From Paracoccus indicus (GTDB lineage: Bacteria; Pseudomonadota; Alphaproteobacteria; Rhodobacterales; Rhodobacteraceae), in NCBI RefSeq assembly GCF_003056335.1, contig NZ_PYWA01000002.1:62001-126000 (forward strand): a stretch of DNA of 64,000 bases. The letters run 5' to 3'. Of this stretch, positions 19,839 to 28,423 are shown one piece after another. The translations under genes were made by a program, and so were the position numbers. Positions within the stretch are counted from its first letter, which is position 1, and every line of letters starts with the position of its first letter. The notes beneath the pieces were generated by a model. The model worked only from the letters and a program-made list of their open reading frames with translations, was not told the DNA's origin and did no database searches.

Positions 19839-21182
19839 GTGAACCTGACCTGCCGGATAGCGCACCCGCGGTGTCGTACGGGTGGCCAGGAAGAAGCCGA
19901 GCGTCAGCGGACCGACGCGGCCCAGGAACATCACCACCATGATGATGAGGCGCCCGAAGTCAGACAGCTGTCCGGTATAGCCGCGCGAAAGGCCCGTGGT
20001 GCCGAAGGCCGAGGAGACCTCGAAGGCGATGTCGACGAATTCGCCGTCATGGCTGATCAGCAGCACGAAGATCGCCGTCAGGATCACGCCGGATGCGATG
20101 GTCATCAGCGCCATGACTTTCAGCACGTCGCCAAGGGGGATGGATCGACCGAAGGCCGTCACCTCTGTCCGGCGGCGCAGGAAGGCCACGGCGGCCAGCA
20201 GCATGACGAAGACGGTCGTCACCTTCAGCCCGCCCGCCGTGGATGTCGGGCCCGCGCCGATCACCATCAGCACCATGTACATCAGCGAGGTCGAATCATG
20301 CAGCCCGCCGATGTCGGTCGAATTGAAGCCTGCCGTCCGCGTCGTGACGCCTTGGAACCAAGCCACCGTCAGGCGTGCGGTGGTGCTGTCGAACTGGCCC
20401 AGCGTGCGGGGGTTGTTCCATTCCAGGAATGCGGTCATCCCGACGCCGCCCGCGATCAGCACCGCCGTGCCGATCACCATCATCCGCGTATGCACCGACC
20501 AGCCGCGCCAGACCGGCTTGCGCCAGATGTCGGCGATGACGACATAGCCGATGCCCCCCGCGATGAAGAGCGCGGGGATGACCGTGTTCACCACGGGGTC
20601 CAGCGCGTAATCCGTCAGCCCCGACGAAAAGGTTGAAAACCCCGCGTTGTTGAAGGCCGAGACGGAATGGAAGATCGCATGCCACAGCCCCTGCGACAGC
20701 CCGTGACGCGGCATGAAGGACAGGCACAACAGCATGGCGCCTGCAACCTCGGCCATGATGACGATGCGCAGGATGGTCCAGACCAGTCGCGTCAGCCGGG
20801 TGTAGGAGGTCTGGTTCAGATCCTCGCGCAGGTAGTTGCCTTGCGTGATGCCCATGGGCAGGCCCAGCATCGACCACAGAAGGACGGCAAAGGTCATCAG
20901 GCCCAACCCGCCCAGCTGCACGAGGCAGGCGATGATCAGTTCGCCCCAGAAGGTGAAGGTCAGCTCGGTATCGACCACGGCCAGACCCGTCACCGTCACG
21001 GCGGATGTCGAGGTGAACAGCGCATCCATCAGCGTGATCGGCGCCCGCGCCATGGGGGGCAGCATCAGCAGCAGCCCGCCCAGCCCGATCAGCGCCAGAT
21101 ATCCCACGGCCAGCACGGCAGGGGGCGGGGTGCGGGCCAGCCAGCGCCGCAAGGCCCGCTGTGGCGCGCGGGGGCGTTTCAC
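19830..21182 (-). CDS. ktrB: Potassium uptake protein, TrkH/KtrB-type membrane subunit
   Basis: This is the ion-conducting subunit of a sodium- or proton-coupled potassium uptake system. The 450-residue protein shows the four pore-loop repeats of the TrkH/KtrB superfamily: SAVTVTGLAV, SAFNNAGFS, TTRTAGFNS and SAFGTTGLSRG, each with the selectivity-filter glycine. The start is a GTG at 21182 that overlaps the ktrA stop by four bases; the next frame-compatible codons upstream lie inside ktrA. It should work with the KtrA ring encoded just before it. Confidence 0.93.
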   Translation of the reverse strand: MKRPRAPQRALRRWLARTPPPAVLAVGYLALIGLGGLLLMLPPMARAPITLMDALFTSTSAVTVTGLAVVDTELTFTFWGELIIACLVQLGGLGLMTFAVLLWSMLGLPMGITQGNYLREDLNQTSYTRLTRLVWTILRIVIMAEVAGAMLLCLSFMPRHGLSQGLWHAIFHSVSAFNNAGFSTFSSGLTDYALDPVVNTVIPALFIAGGIGYVVIADIWRKPVWRGWSVHTRMMVIGTAVLIAGGVGMTAFLEWNNPRTLGQFDSTTARLTVAWFQGVTTRTAGFNSTDIGGLHDSTSLMYMVLMVIGAGPTSTAGGLKVTTVFVMLLAAVAFLRRRTEVTAFGRSIPLGDVLKVMALMTIASGVILTAIFVLLISHDGEFVDIAFEVSSAFGTTGLSRGYTGQLSDFGRLIIMVVMFLGRVGPLTLGFFLATRTTPRVRYPAGQVHLG

Positions 21183-21835
21183 AACCGATCGCCGAAATTC
21201 GTCAGATCGACGCGCTTGCCCAGCAGCAGCAGCCGGTCGTTGGTCTGAAGCACGGGATCGTCGCCATGCACCGACCGGTATTCGGTGCCCCGCATCATGC
21301 CCAGCATCTGCACGCCCGGACCTGCCTGCAGTTCCGACAGCTTGCGTCCCGCAAGGCGCTGCGGGATCATCAGGTTCACCACGGAAAAGCCGTTGCCCAG
21401 GCTGACGTAATCCTGCACTGCCGGGTTGTTCAGCATCTGCGCGGTATGGCGCCCCATCTCCAATCCCGGCAGGATCACCCGATCGGCACCGATCTTGGAC
21501 AGGATGCGGTGGTGCGTGCGGCTGTCGGCCTTGGCCCAGATGTGGCCCACCCCGATCAGGCGCAGGTTCATGGCGGCGATCACGTTGCTTTCCAGGTCGT
21601 TCCCGATCGAGACCAGCCCTACGTCGTATCGGTCGACGCCCGCCTCGCGCAGCGCGCCCTCGTCGGTGGCATCCAGGATCACGCTGGCGGGAAGCTGTTC
21701 GGCCAAGGCCGCGACGCGGCGGGGGTCCTTGTCGATGCCCAGCACCTGGTTGCCGAAACGCGCCAGTTCGGCGGCCACCACGCTGCCGAACGCACCCAGC
21801 CCGATGACGACGAAGCTGCGATTGACCTTGCCCAT
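21179..21835 (-). CDS. ktrA: Potassium uptake regulatory subunit, KtrA/TrkA-type
   Basis: KtrA is a cytoplasmic RCK protein that forms a ring on the potassium channel subunit and gates it by nucleotide binding. The 218-residue protein begins MGKVNRSFVVIGLGAFGSVV, a Rossmann GxGxxG motif. It continues with the TrkA-N domain (VILDATDEGALREAG, VSIGNDLESNV) and a C-terminal TrkA-C domain from about residue 140. The start at ATG 21835 replaces a longer frame without similarity. It precedes ktrB with a four-base overlap. Confidence 0.94.
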   Translation of the reverse strand: MGKVNRSFVVIGLGAFGSVVAAELARFGNQVLGIDKDPRRVAALAEQLPASVILDATDEGALREAGVDRYDVGLVSIGNDLESNVIAAMNLRLIGVGHIWAKADSRTHHRILSKIGADRVILPGLEMGRHTAQMLNNPAVQDYVSLGNGFSVVNLMIPQRLAGRKLSELQAGPGVQMLGMMRGTEYRSVHGDDPVLQTNDRLLLLGKRVDLTNFGDRL

Positions 21836-21867
21836 GAGATCCCCGTGAGATGGCAAAACGCGCGAAT

Positions 21868-21896
21868 GCTGTAGCTGTGCGGAAGCCGAGGTCAAG
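21868..21896 (-). promoter_or_regulatory. Candidate ktrAB promoter
   Basis: On the minus strand CTTGAC (21896-21891) and TACAGC (21873-21868) are separated by 17 bases, about 33 bases before the ktrA start codon. Confidence 0.5.
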
Positions 21897-21942
21897 CGGA
21901 GTTTTGCGACGATCTGCGGGGAACCTTTGCCCTCCGGTGGTC

Positions 21943-21964
21943 TTTCTCATGTGATTGTGAGAAA
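21943..21964. promoter_or_regulatory. Inverted repeat upstream of the BCCT gene, possible operator
   Basis: TTTCTCA and TGAGAAA are separated by eight bases to form a 22-bp perfect dyad. It lies about 75 bases before the transporter start and 110 bases before ktrA on the other strand. It could be a repressor site or an mRNA hairpin. Confidence 0.4.
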
Positions 21965-22039
21965 ACAAATGTCATACGGCGGAAACCCGCCAAGGGTCCA
22001 AGGACCTCCACCCGATCGAAGATAATCAGAAAGGGACAG

Positions 22040-23806
22040 ATGTCACAGACACCTCCGAAACCCCCCGGATCGAAGGGGACGCCCCGCGATCTTGCGCGCG
22101 AACGCGATGCCCTGCAGGGGCGGCTTGAACGCGACAAGCCGAAACCCGCCCCCGAACCCGTCCAGCAGGACCAGACCGAGGAAGGCGCCGAGCCCATCCC
22201 CGAGCCCGAAGGTCCGACCGAGATCATCGAGACGGATTACACCATCGGCCAGGACAACATCGAGGGGCGTGCGCCCTTCGCCTTCGACGTCCACAACCCG
22301 GTCTTCGGCATCTCGGCGCTGGCCGTGGTGGCCTTCACCGTCGTCACCATGATCTTCCCGACGCAGCTGCAGCCCGTGTTCGAGGGTCTGCGCGATGCAA
22401 TGACGGGCAATCTGGACTGGTTCTTCATGATGGCGGGCAACATCTTCGTGTTGCTGTGCCTTGTGCTTATCGTGCTGCCCTTGGGCTCGGTCCGTCTGGG
22501 CGGGCCGGATGCGACGCCAGACTTCAGCCTGAGCGGCTGGTTCGCGATGCTTTTTGCCGCAGGCATGGGCATCGGGTTGATGTTCTATGGCGTCAGCGAA
22601 CCCCTGGGCCATTTCCAGGCAGCCCTTGGCGGTCAGGTCATGGAAGATGGCATCCGCACCGATTGGGCGCCCCTGGGTGCCGCGCTGGACGACCCCGAGG
22701 CCGCGCGCCGTCTGGGCATGGCCGCGACCATCTTCCACTGGGGTCTGCACCCTTGGGCGATCTATGCGGTCGTGGCGCTGGCGCTTGGGCTGTTCGCCTA
22801 CAACAAAGGCCTGCCGCTGACGCTGCGCTCGGTCTTCTACCCGATCTTCGGGGAAAGGATCTGGGGATGGCCGGGGCACATCGTGGACATCACCGCCGTT
22901 CTGGCGACGATCTTCGGTCTGGCCACCTCGCTTGGTCTGGGTGCCGAGCAGGCGACCGCCGGGCTCAGCTACCTGTTCGGGATGTCCGACGGCAACACCA
23001 CCAAGATCGTGCTGATCGTGCTGATCACGCTGGTCGCGGGCGCCTCGGTCGTGCTGGGCGTGGAAAAGGGCGTCAAGCGCCTGTCCGAGCTGAACATGAT
23101 CCTGGCGATCATCCTGCTGCTGTTCGTCATCATCGTCGGCCCGACCGTCGCCATCTTCACCGGCTTCTTCGGCAACCTGGGCGCCTATGCGCAGGAACTG
23201 ATCCCGCTGTCGAACCCCTTCGGTCGCACGGATGACAACTTCCGTCAGGGCTGGACGGCCTTCTACTGGGCCTGGTGGATCAGCTGGTCACCCTTCGTCG
23301 GCATGTTCATCGCCCGCGTCTCGCGCGGCCGGACCGTGCGCCAGTTCCTGATCGCCGTGCTGATCGTGCCTTCGGTCATCTCGGTCCTGTGGATGACGGC
23401 GCTTGGCGGCACGGCCATCGACGAAACCCTGGGCGGTTTCGCGGGCATCACCGATGCGGCGCTGGAACTGAAGCTGTTCGAGATGCTGGGCCAGCTGCCC
23501 CTCTCGGCCATCACCAGCTTCGTTGGCATTGTGCTGGTCATCGTGTTCTTCGTGACCTCCTCGGATTCGGGGTCGCTGGTCATCGACACGATCGCGGCAG
23601 GCGGCAAGGTCAATGCGCCCGTCCCGCAGCGGATCTTCTGGGTCAGCATCGAGGGTCTGGTCGCCATCGCCCTGATGCTGGGCGGCGGTCTGGCCGCGGC
23701 GCAGGCCATGGCGGTTTCGACCGGCTTCCCCTTCACCATCGTGCTGCTGGGGGCCTGCTATGCCCTTGTCAAAGGCCTTCAGGCCGAGAAGCGTGAGCTG
23801 AAGTAA
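22040..23806 (+). CDS. BCCT-family betaine/choline/carnitine transporter
   Basis: This 588-residue sodium- or proton-coupled transporter takes up trimethylammonium compounds or related osmolytes. About 12 membrane segments follow an unusual hydrophilic N-terminus of some 85 residues rich in Pro and Glu. The family signature FYWAWWISWSPFVGMFIARV lies near residue 412, and the glycine-rich GMGIGLMFYG stretch in TM3 near residue 175 matches sodium-coupled betaine carriers. The C-terminal tail is short, so osmosensing through a long tail as in BetP is not evident. Its position opposite ktrAB suggests a role in osmotic adjustment. Confidence 0.93.
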   Translation: MSQTPPKPPGSKGTPRDLARERDALQGRLERDKPKPAPEPVQQDQTEEGAEPIPEPEGPTEIIETDYTIGQDNIEGRAPFAFDVHNPVFGISALAVVAFTVVTMIFPTQLQPVFEGLRDAMTGNLDWFFMMAGNIFVLLCLVLIVLPLGSVRLGGPDATPDFSLSGWFAMLFAAGMGIGLMFYGVSEPLGHFQAALGGQVMEDGIRTDWAPLGAALDDPEAARRLGMAATIFHWGLHPWAIYAVVALALGLFAYNKGLPLTLRSVFYPIFGERIWGWPGHIVDITAVLATIFGLATSLGLGAEQATAGLSYLFGMSDGNTTKIVLIVLITLVAGASVVLGVEKGVKRLSELNMILAIILLLFVIIVGPTVAIFTGFFGNLGAYAQELIPLSNPFGRTDDNFRQGWTAFYWAWWISWSPFVGMFIARVSRGRTVRQFLIAVLIVPSVISVLWMTALGGTAIDETLGGFAGITDAALELKLFEMLGQLPLSAITSFVGIVLVIVFFVTSSDSGSLVIDTIAAGGKVNAPVPQRIFWVSIEGLVAIALMLGGGLAAAQAMAVSTGFPFTIVLLGACYALVKGLQAEKRELK

Positions 23807-23814
23807 CGCTAAAG

Positions 23815-23848
23815 GAACGGGCAGGGTTTTCCTGCCCGTTCTTGTCTT
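23815..23848 (+). terminator. Terminator after the BCCT gene
   Basis: An 11-bp perfect stem (GAACGGGCAGG with CCTGCCCGTTC) closes a GTTTT loop and is followed by TTGTCTT. It starts nine bases after the stop codon. Confidence 0.85.
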
Positions 23849-23901
23849 ATCGCCCTCGGGGTGCGAAAACCGTTGGAATGACACCCAAAGGACCGACGCA
23901 C

Positions 23902-24405
23902 ATGAGCGATATCTCTGCCAGCGAACGCCGGCTCAGCGCCGCGCTTGACCGTCTGGACCAGCTGCTGGACAGCCAGCCCGCCCCCGCCCCAAGCGAAGAC
24001 GCCGATCGGATCCGGGATCTGACCCGCCAGCTGGAGCAGCTGCAGGGCGAAAACGACCGTCTGAAACAATCCGCAACGCCGCCGGACCGCGAACAGCCGT
24101 CGCAGGATCTGGACGAAACGCGCCGGCAATTGGACGAGGCCACGCAGCGCAATGCGGAAATGGCCGCCGCCAACGACGACCTGGCCAAGGCCAACCGCAA
24201 CCTGATCGAGGCGCAGGAAACCGGCGGCATCGGCGAGGATGAGGTTCGCGATGCCTTGGAGGCCGAGGTCAAGGCCCTGCGCGCCGCCCGCCAGGCCGAG
24301 ATGGCCCAGATGTCCGAGATCATGGCCGAGCTGGAGCGCCTGCTGAGCGATCCGCAGAACCCCGAACAGAACCCCGAACCCGCATCAACCCAGGAAGGGA
24401 TCTGA
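23902..24405 (+). CDS. Coiled-coil protein upstream of zapA
   Basis: I do not recognise a named family. The 167-residue protein is almost entirely charged and helical: heptad-like stretches such as IRDLTRQLEQLQGENDRL (about 52-69) and a second block around 95-155 predict a long coiled coil. No membrane segment or signal peptide is seen, so it is cytoplasmic. The stop lies one base before the zapA start, so the two are translated together, which suggests a role in cell division or Z-ring organisation. The start at ATG 23902 is favoured because the upstream 20 residues overlap the previous terminator. Confidence 0.75.
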   Translation: MSDISASERRLSAALDRLDQLLDSQPAPAPSEDADRIRDLTRQLEQLQGENDRLKQSATPPDREQPSQDLDETRRQLDEATQRNAEMAAANDDLAKANRNLIEAQETGGIGEDEVRDALEAEVKALRAARQAEMAQMSEIMAELERLLSDPQNPEQNPEPASTQEGI

Positions 24406-24406
24406 C

Positions 24407-24781
24407 ATGGCCGAGGTCGAATTCACCATCGGGCACAAGGAATACCGCATCAGTGCCCAGGACGGCGAGGAAAACCTGCTGAAACGCGCCGCCGCCATCC
24501 TTGACGGCGAAGCGCGCCAGATCCTGGAACAGGCGGGCCGCGTCCCCGAACCGCGCCTGCTGCTGCTGGCGGGGCTGATGCTGGCGGACCGTTTCGCCTC
24601 GCTCGAGGATCGGGCCGAAAAGGCCGAGCGTCTTGCCGCACGGCTGCAATCGAACCCGCCGCGGGTCGAGGTTCCGGTCATTCCCGACGATCTGAAGGAG
24701 GCGATGGCCGAAATGGCCGCCCGCGCGGAATCGCTGGCCGACCGTCTGGAAGAACAGCGCAGCGGCGAGCCCGCATCTTAA
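24407..24781 (+). CDS. zapA: Cell division protein ZapA
   Basis: ZapA binds FtsZ and bundles its filaments at mid-cell. The 124-residue protein has the N-terminal ZapA domain (VEFTIGHKEYRISAQDGEE, near residues 4-22), the central LLLLAGLMLADRFASLED and a C-terminal coiled coil. It is coupled to the coiled-coil gene before it. The 6S RNA gene that often follows zapA is not evident downstream. Confidence 0.9.
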   Translation: MAEVEFTIGHKEYRISAQDGEENLLKRAAAILDGEARQILEQAGRVPEPRLLLLAGLMLADRFASLEDRAEKAERLAARLQSNPPRVEVPVIPDDLKEAMAEMAARAESLADRLEEQRSGEPAS

Positions 24782-24816
24782 CGAAGCGTTAAGCAGTTTC
24801 AGGCCATCCTTCGGGA

Positions 24817-25122
24817 ATGCGCCTGATTCTTCCTCTTTTCCTTGCCCTTGCGGGCTGCGCCTCGCCCTCGGTCGATTTCATGGGGGTCGAGCGTCGCGAT
24901 GTCACCATCGACGGGCTGCGCTTCGCGGTCTTCCAGCGCGATACCGAAGCCCAGGTCATCCGGCTGGACCGGGTGGCCCGCGAGGATCGGGACGATCTTC
25001 CGATGCAGATGGTCCGTGCAGCCGAAGAGGCGACCGGCTGCCGGGTGATCCCCGCCAGCCTGACAACGCAGGCCCATGCGGCATCCGCCGTCGCCCGCGT
25101 CGATCTGCGCTGCCGTGATTAA
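24817..25122 (+). CDS. Small lipoprotein of unknown function
   Basis: The 101-residue product starts with a signal peptide ending in the lipobox LALAGC (Cys14), so it is expected to be lipid-anchored in the periplasm. The mature part (VDFMGVERRDVTIDGLRFAV onward) has no family that I recognise; two further cysteines, in TGCRV and DLRCRD, could form a disulfide. Its last four bases overlap the convergent hydrolase gene. Confidence 0.75.
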   Translation: MRLILPLFLALAGCASPSVDFMGVERRDVTIDGLRFAVFQRDTEAQVIRLDRVAREDRDDLPMQMVRAAEEATGCRVIPASLTTQAHAASAVARVDLRCRD

Positions 25123-25901
25123 TCGCCGGTTCCGTCCCCAAGGAATGCCGCCAGCGTCTCTGACACCGCCTCGGGGGCATCGGCATGCAGCCAATGGCTG
25201 GCGTTCTTCAGCGTCACGATGCGCACCTGCGGGAAATGGTGGCGCAGGGCGTCCTCGCCTGCGTCGGTGACGTAATCGGACAGGGCGCCGCGCAGAGCCA
25301 TGACCTTGCCGGTGAAAGCGCCCGCAGGCAGGTCGTCGGGCCAGCCGACGATCTGCGGCATGTATTCGCGCAGGGCGTTCAGGTTCAGCTTCCAGCCGCG
25401 CGGATCGGACTTCAGGTCAAGGTTCTGCAGCAGGAAGGCACGTGTGCCGGCCTCGGGGACCGAATCGGTCAGCGCCGCATCCGCCTGGCTGCGCCGGTCG
25501 ATCCGCGACAGGTCCAGCCCCTGCATGGCATCGATATAGCGGGTCTGGTCGTGGCCATAGGCGATGGGCGCGATGTCCATGATCGCCAGCCTGCGCACCA
25601 TCTGCGGATGAGTCAGTGCCAGCATCATCGCGGCCTTGCCGCCCATCGAATGGCCGACCAGATCGACCCGTCCGCCCAGATCGGCGATCAGTACGGCCAG
25701 ATCGCCCGCCAGCGCGGCATAGCTGGCGTCGGGGTCATGCGGGCTGTCGCCGTGGTTGCGCAGATCGACGGTGACGACGCGACGGGTGGCCGCCAGCCTG
25801 CGGGCCTGAGCGCCGAGGTTGCGCCCCTGCCCGTAAAGGCCGTGGACCAGCAGAACGGGCAGGCCGTCTTCGGGCCCGATGATATCGTGATGCAGCTTCA
25901 T
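25119..25901 (-). CDS. alpha/beta hydrolase, YbfF-like esterase
   Basis: The 260-residue protein has the alpha/beta-hydrolase features LLVHGLYGQGRNLG (oxyanion region near residue 20), TVDLRNHGDSPHD, the nucleophile elbow GHSMGG (Ser near residue 94), and a terminal histidine in NASHWLHADAPE. These match the YbfF esterase group, which acts on short acyl esters such as acyl-CoA thioesters. It is transcribed divergently from the small membrane protein gene at 25957. Confidence 0.88.
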   Translation of the reverse strand: MKLHHDIIGPEDGLPVLLVHGLYGQGRNLGAQARRLAATRRVVTVDLRNHGDSPHDPDASYAALAGDLAVLIADLGGRVDLVGHSMGGKAAMMLALTHPQMVRRLAIMDIAPIAYGHDQTRYIDAMQGLDLSRIDRRSQADAALTDSVPEAGTRAFLLQNLDLKSDPRGWKLNLNALREYMPQIVGWPDDLPAGAFTGKVMALRGALSDYVTDAGEDALRHHFPQVRIVTLKNASHWLHADAPEAVSETLAAFLGDGTGD

Positions 25902-25956
25902 GCGACCATCCTAGAGCGTCTGGCGCGCAGCTTCCATCCCGTCTATTCTGCGCGCC

Positions 25957-26355
25957 ATGACCCGAACGCCCAGCAGTTTCGAAGATATCCCCGAGATGGC
26001 CGATGAGGTCGCCGTCCTGATGGCATCGCGCTTCGGCGGTGCGCGCCGGGGCGAGCGTCCGCCGCTGGCGCAGATGATGCGCCGCCGGGGCGGTGCCCTG
26101 CCTGCGGGGTTGCGTCGTCGTGGTGCGCGTCTGGCGAAGGCGGGCAGCATGGCCGCCCAGCCCAAGGTCGCCCGCCAGCTGTCGCTTGACGACATCGCGC
26201 GCGATCACGCGGCATTGGTCGCCCATCTGCGCCCCTTGGGCGAGATCTCGCGCTGGCAGGGGCGGGCGATCGGCTTTGCAGCCTCGGTGGTGCTGGGCCT
26301 GCTGGTGCTGGGGGGCCTTGCGCTGTGGGTGATGGTCAAGCGGGGGATGCTCTGA
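25957..26355 (+). CDS. Conserved hypothetical protein with C-terminal membrane anchor
   Basis: I recognise no family. The 132-residue protein is strongly basic in its first 65 residues (RRGERPPLAQMMRRRGG, LRRRGARLAKAG) and has one hydrophobic segment at about 106-126 (FAASVVLGLLVLGGLALWVM), so it looks like a tail-anchored inner membrane protein with a cytoplasmic basic head. It is a single gene between a divergent esterase and an MFS carrier. Confidence 0.65.
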   Translation: MTRTPSSFEDIPEMADEVAVLMASRFGGARRGERPPLAQMMRRRGGALPAGLRRRGARLAKAGSMAAQPKVARQLSLDDIARDHAALVAHLRPLGEISRWQGRAIGFAASVVLGLLVLGGLALWVMVKRGML

Positions 26356-26461
26356 GAGCACATGCACGTGGTGCAAAGCTGACCTTCGCAGCGGGCGTCT
26401 TGCCAAAGCCTGTCCAAGCTGTTTCGTGGCGTTGAAACCCAATCGCGCGCAGGACCCTCCG

Positions 26462-27649
26462 ATGACCCAACAATCAGAATTCCGCGCGGCGATCCTGTCG
26501 CTGTCGCTTGGTGCATTCGCCATCGGCACCTCTGAGTTCGCGGCCATGGGGCTGCTGCCCTTCTTCGCCGCGGATCTGGGGCTGTCCGACCCGCAGGCCG
26601 GTCACGTCATCAGCGCCTATGCGCTTGGCGTCGTGGTGGGTGCGCCGCTGACCTCGATCCTGGGGGCCAAGCTGCCGCGACGGCGGTATCTGGCGGCGCT
26701 GATGGCCTTCTATGGCCTGGTGAACCTGCTGGCGGCGATCATGCCGGGGCTGGCCAGCCTGACGGGCATGCGCTTCCTTGCCGGTCTGCCGCATGGCGGT
26801 TTCCTGGGCGTGGCGATGCTTTATGCCGCCGACGCCCTGCCGCCGGGACAGCGGGCGCGCGGTGCCGCAAGGGTGCTGCTGGGCCTGACCATCGCCAATG
26901 TCGTCGGCGTGCCCTTGGCGGGCTGGATGGGTCAAAGCATCGGCTGGCGGTGGGGCTTTGCGCTGCCGGGCGTGCTGGCGCTGGCCTCGGCCTGGGCGAT
27001 CCTGCGCTTTGCGCCGCGCGTGGGCGGCAATCCCGACGCGCGCCCCTGGGATGAACTGCAGGCGCTGCGCAATCCGCGCGTCCTGTGGGTGCTGGCCGTG
27101 GGGGCCATCGGCTTCGGCGGGCTGTTTTCGGTCTATGCCTTCCTGACAGCGGCGATCCTGGCCACGACCGAGGCGCCGGGCTTCGTCGTGCCGCTCACGC
27201 TGGCGGTCTTCGGCGTGGGCGGCACGCTTGGCACCTGGGGCGCAGGCCGCATGACCGAGGCGCTCGGCATCGACCGCGCCGCCTATGTCAGCCTGCTGGC
27301 GATGGCATTGACGCAGGGCTTCGCCGCGCTGGCAGTGGGCAACTGGCCGCTGATGGTGCTGTCGTCCTTCCTGATCGCGGCGGGCGCGGGCCTGGTCATT
27401 CCGCTGCAGACACGTCTGATGGATGTCGCCGGATCGGCGCAAAGCATGGCCGCCGCCATGAACCACGCGGCCTTCAATGCCGCGAATGCGCTTGGGCCCT
27501 TCCTTGCGGGTCTGGCGCTGACGGCGGGGTGGGGCTGGCGCGCCCCGGGCATCGTCGGGGTGCTGCTTACGATTGCGGGGGCCGTGGCTTGGACGTTGGC
27601 GTTGCGCCATGGTCGGAAAGGGCAGGCGGCGGCAGCGACCGCAGGATGA
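26462..27649 (+). CDS. MFS transporter, AraJ/sugar-efflux type
   Basis: The 395-residue carrier has 12 hydrophobic segments. The N-terminal pattern ILSLSLGAFAIGTSEFAAMG and the loop GAKLPRRRYL are typical of the AraJ/NepI/PbuE efflux group of the major facilitator superfamily, whose members export sugars, nucleosides or drugs. ATG 26462 was preferred over 26426 because the family motif begins soon after it. Its last 83 bases overlap the convergent DUF599 gene. Confidence 0.9.
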   Translation: MTQQSEFRAAILSLSLGAFAIGTSEFAAMGLLPFFAADLGLSDPQAGHVISAYALGVVVGAPLTSILGAKLPRRRYLAALMAFYGLVNLLAAIMPGLASLTGMRFLAGLPHGGFLGVAMLYAADALPPGQRARGAARVLLGLTIANVVGVPLAGWMGQSIGWRWGFALPGVLALASAWAILRFAPRVGGNPDARPWDELQALRNPRVLWVLAVGAIGFGGLFSVYAFLTAAILATTEAPGFVVPLTLAVFGVGGTLGTWGAGRMTEALGIDRAAYVSLLAMALTQGFAALAVGNWPLMVLSSFLIAAGAGLVIPLQTRLMDVAGSAQSMAAAMNHAAFNAANALGPFLAGLALTAGWGWRAPGIVGVLLTIAGAVAWTLALRHGRKGQAAAATAG

Positions 27650-28331
27650 CCTGCCGCGAGGTCGAGGCGAACTCGCGCCTCCACGTCACCCACAGGACGA
27701 TGGCGGTCCCCGCCATCAGCCCCCATGCCCCGGCCAGCCAGCCAAGCGAACCAAGCGCGAAATAGACGCTGCGCAGGCCCGCGTTGAAGCTGCGGGCGGC
27801 AGTGATGTTCAGATCGCCCGCCTGCATCGCGCGGTCGGTCGCATCGGGGTGATCGGCGCTGTTGGGGACCGATGCCATCAGCACCGCGCAATATCCGAAC
27901 AGGCGATGCGCCCAGACAAACTTCAGGAAGGCGTTGACGATGAAGAACATCGTCACCAGCAGGCGCAGTTCCCAGCCCGTTTCGGCGGTGGGGTCGAACT
28001 CCAGCTCGGCGGCGATACCGCGCAGGCGTTCGGCATTGCCGATCAGCGCCAGCAGGCCCCCCGTGGCGATCATGCAGGCCGATGCGAAGAAGGCCGTGCC
28101 CTCGCGCAGGCTGGACAGGATGTTGCCGTCGAAGATGCGCGGATCACGTTCGACGAACTGGCGCATCCATTCGCGCCGGAACCGCGTCATCAGCACCGAG
28201 ACCGAAGGCTTGCCCGCAGGCGGGCGTTCGGTGAACCATCCGATGCCGAACCAGGCCGCGAACAGCAGGATCAGCGCCAGAAGGTCAGGCAGCGCGGGCG
28301 GATGGGTGATGATCAGGTCAAGCGGGTTCAT
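27567..28331 (-). CDS. DUF599 family membrane protein
   Basis: The 254-residue protein matches the DUF599 family of unknown function. Features are a first membrane segment at about 18-32, the central VERDPRIFDGNILSSLREGT and FFASACMIATGGLLALIGN, and three more hydrophobic segments. The last ~27 residues (after about 228) are hydrophilic and encoded antisense to the end of the neighbouring MFS gene, so the natural stop may have been lost and the tail extended. It is divergent from glcD. Confidence 0.82.
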   Translation of the reverse strand: MNPLDLIITHPPALPDLLALILLFAAWFGIGWFTERPPAGKPSVSVLMTRFRREWMRQFVERDPRIFDGNILSSLREGTAFFASACMIATGGLLALIGNAERLRGIAAELEFDPTAETGWELRLLVTMFFIVNAFLKFVWAHRLFGYCAVLMASVPNSADHPDATDRAMQAGDLNITAARSFNAGLRSVYFALGSLGWLAGAWGLMAGTAIVLWVTWRREFASTSRQVILRSLPPPALSDHGATPTSKPRPPQS

Positions 28332-28359
28332 GCCGCGACCTTAGAACCAGCGCACAGCG

Positions 28360-28388
28360 CTTGAAAGCCCCCGGGCGGCCCCCTATCG
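28360..28388 (+). promoter_or_regulatory. Candidate glcDEF promoter
   Basis: CTTGAA (28360-28365) and CTATCG (28383-28388) are 17 bases apart, with the expected start of transcription some 29 bases before glcD and a GGAGGGAAGGA ribosome site between. Confidence 0.55.
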
Positions 28389-28423
28389 TCGAAAACGAAC
28401 AGGCAGGGAGGGAAGGACCGGCC

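Noticed and set aside
24778-24792. TTAACG-AAG-CGTTAA dyad at the end of zapA as a terminator or operator
   Set aside because: The six-base stem is AT-rich, lacks a T-run and includes the stop codon; the following lipoprotein gene starts within 40 bases and is likely co-transcribed.
27573-28364. Plus-strand frame opposite the DUF599 gene
   Set aside because: It has no family features, and the opposite strand codes for a protein with well-kept membrane segments.
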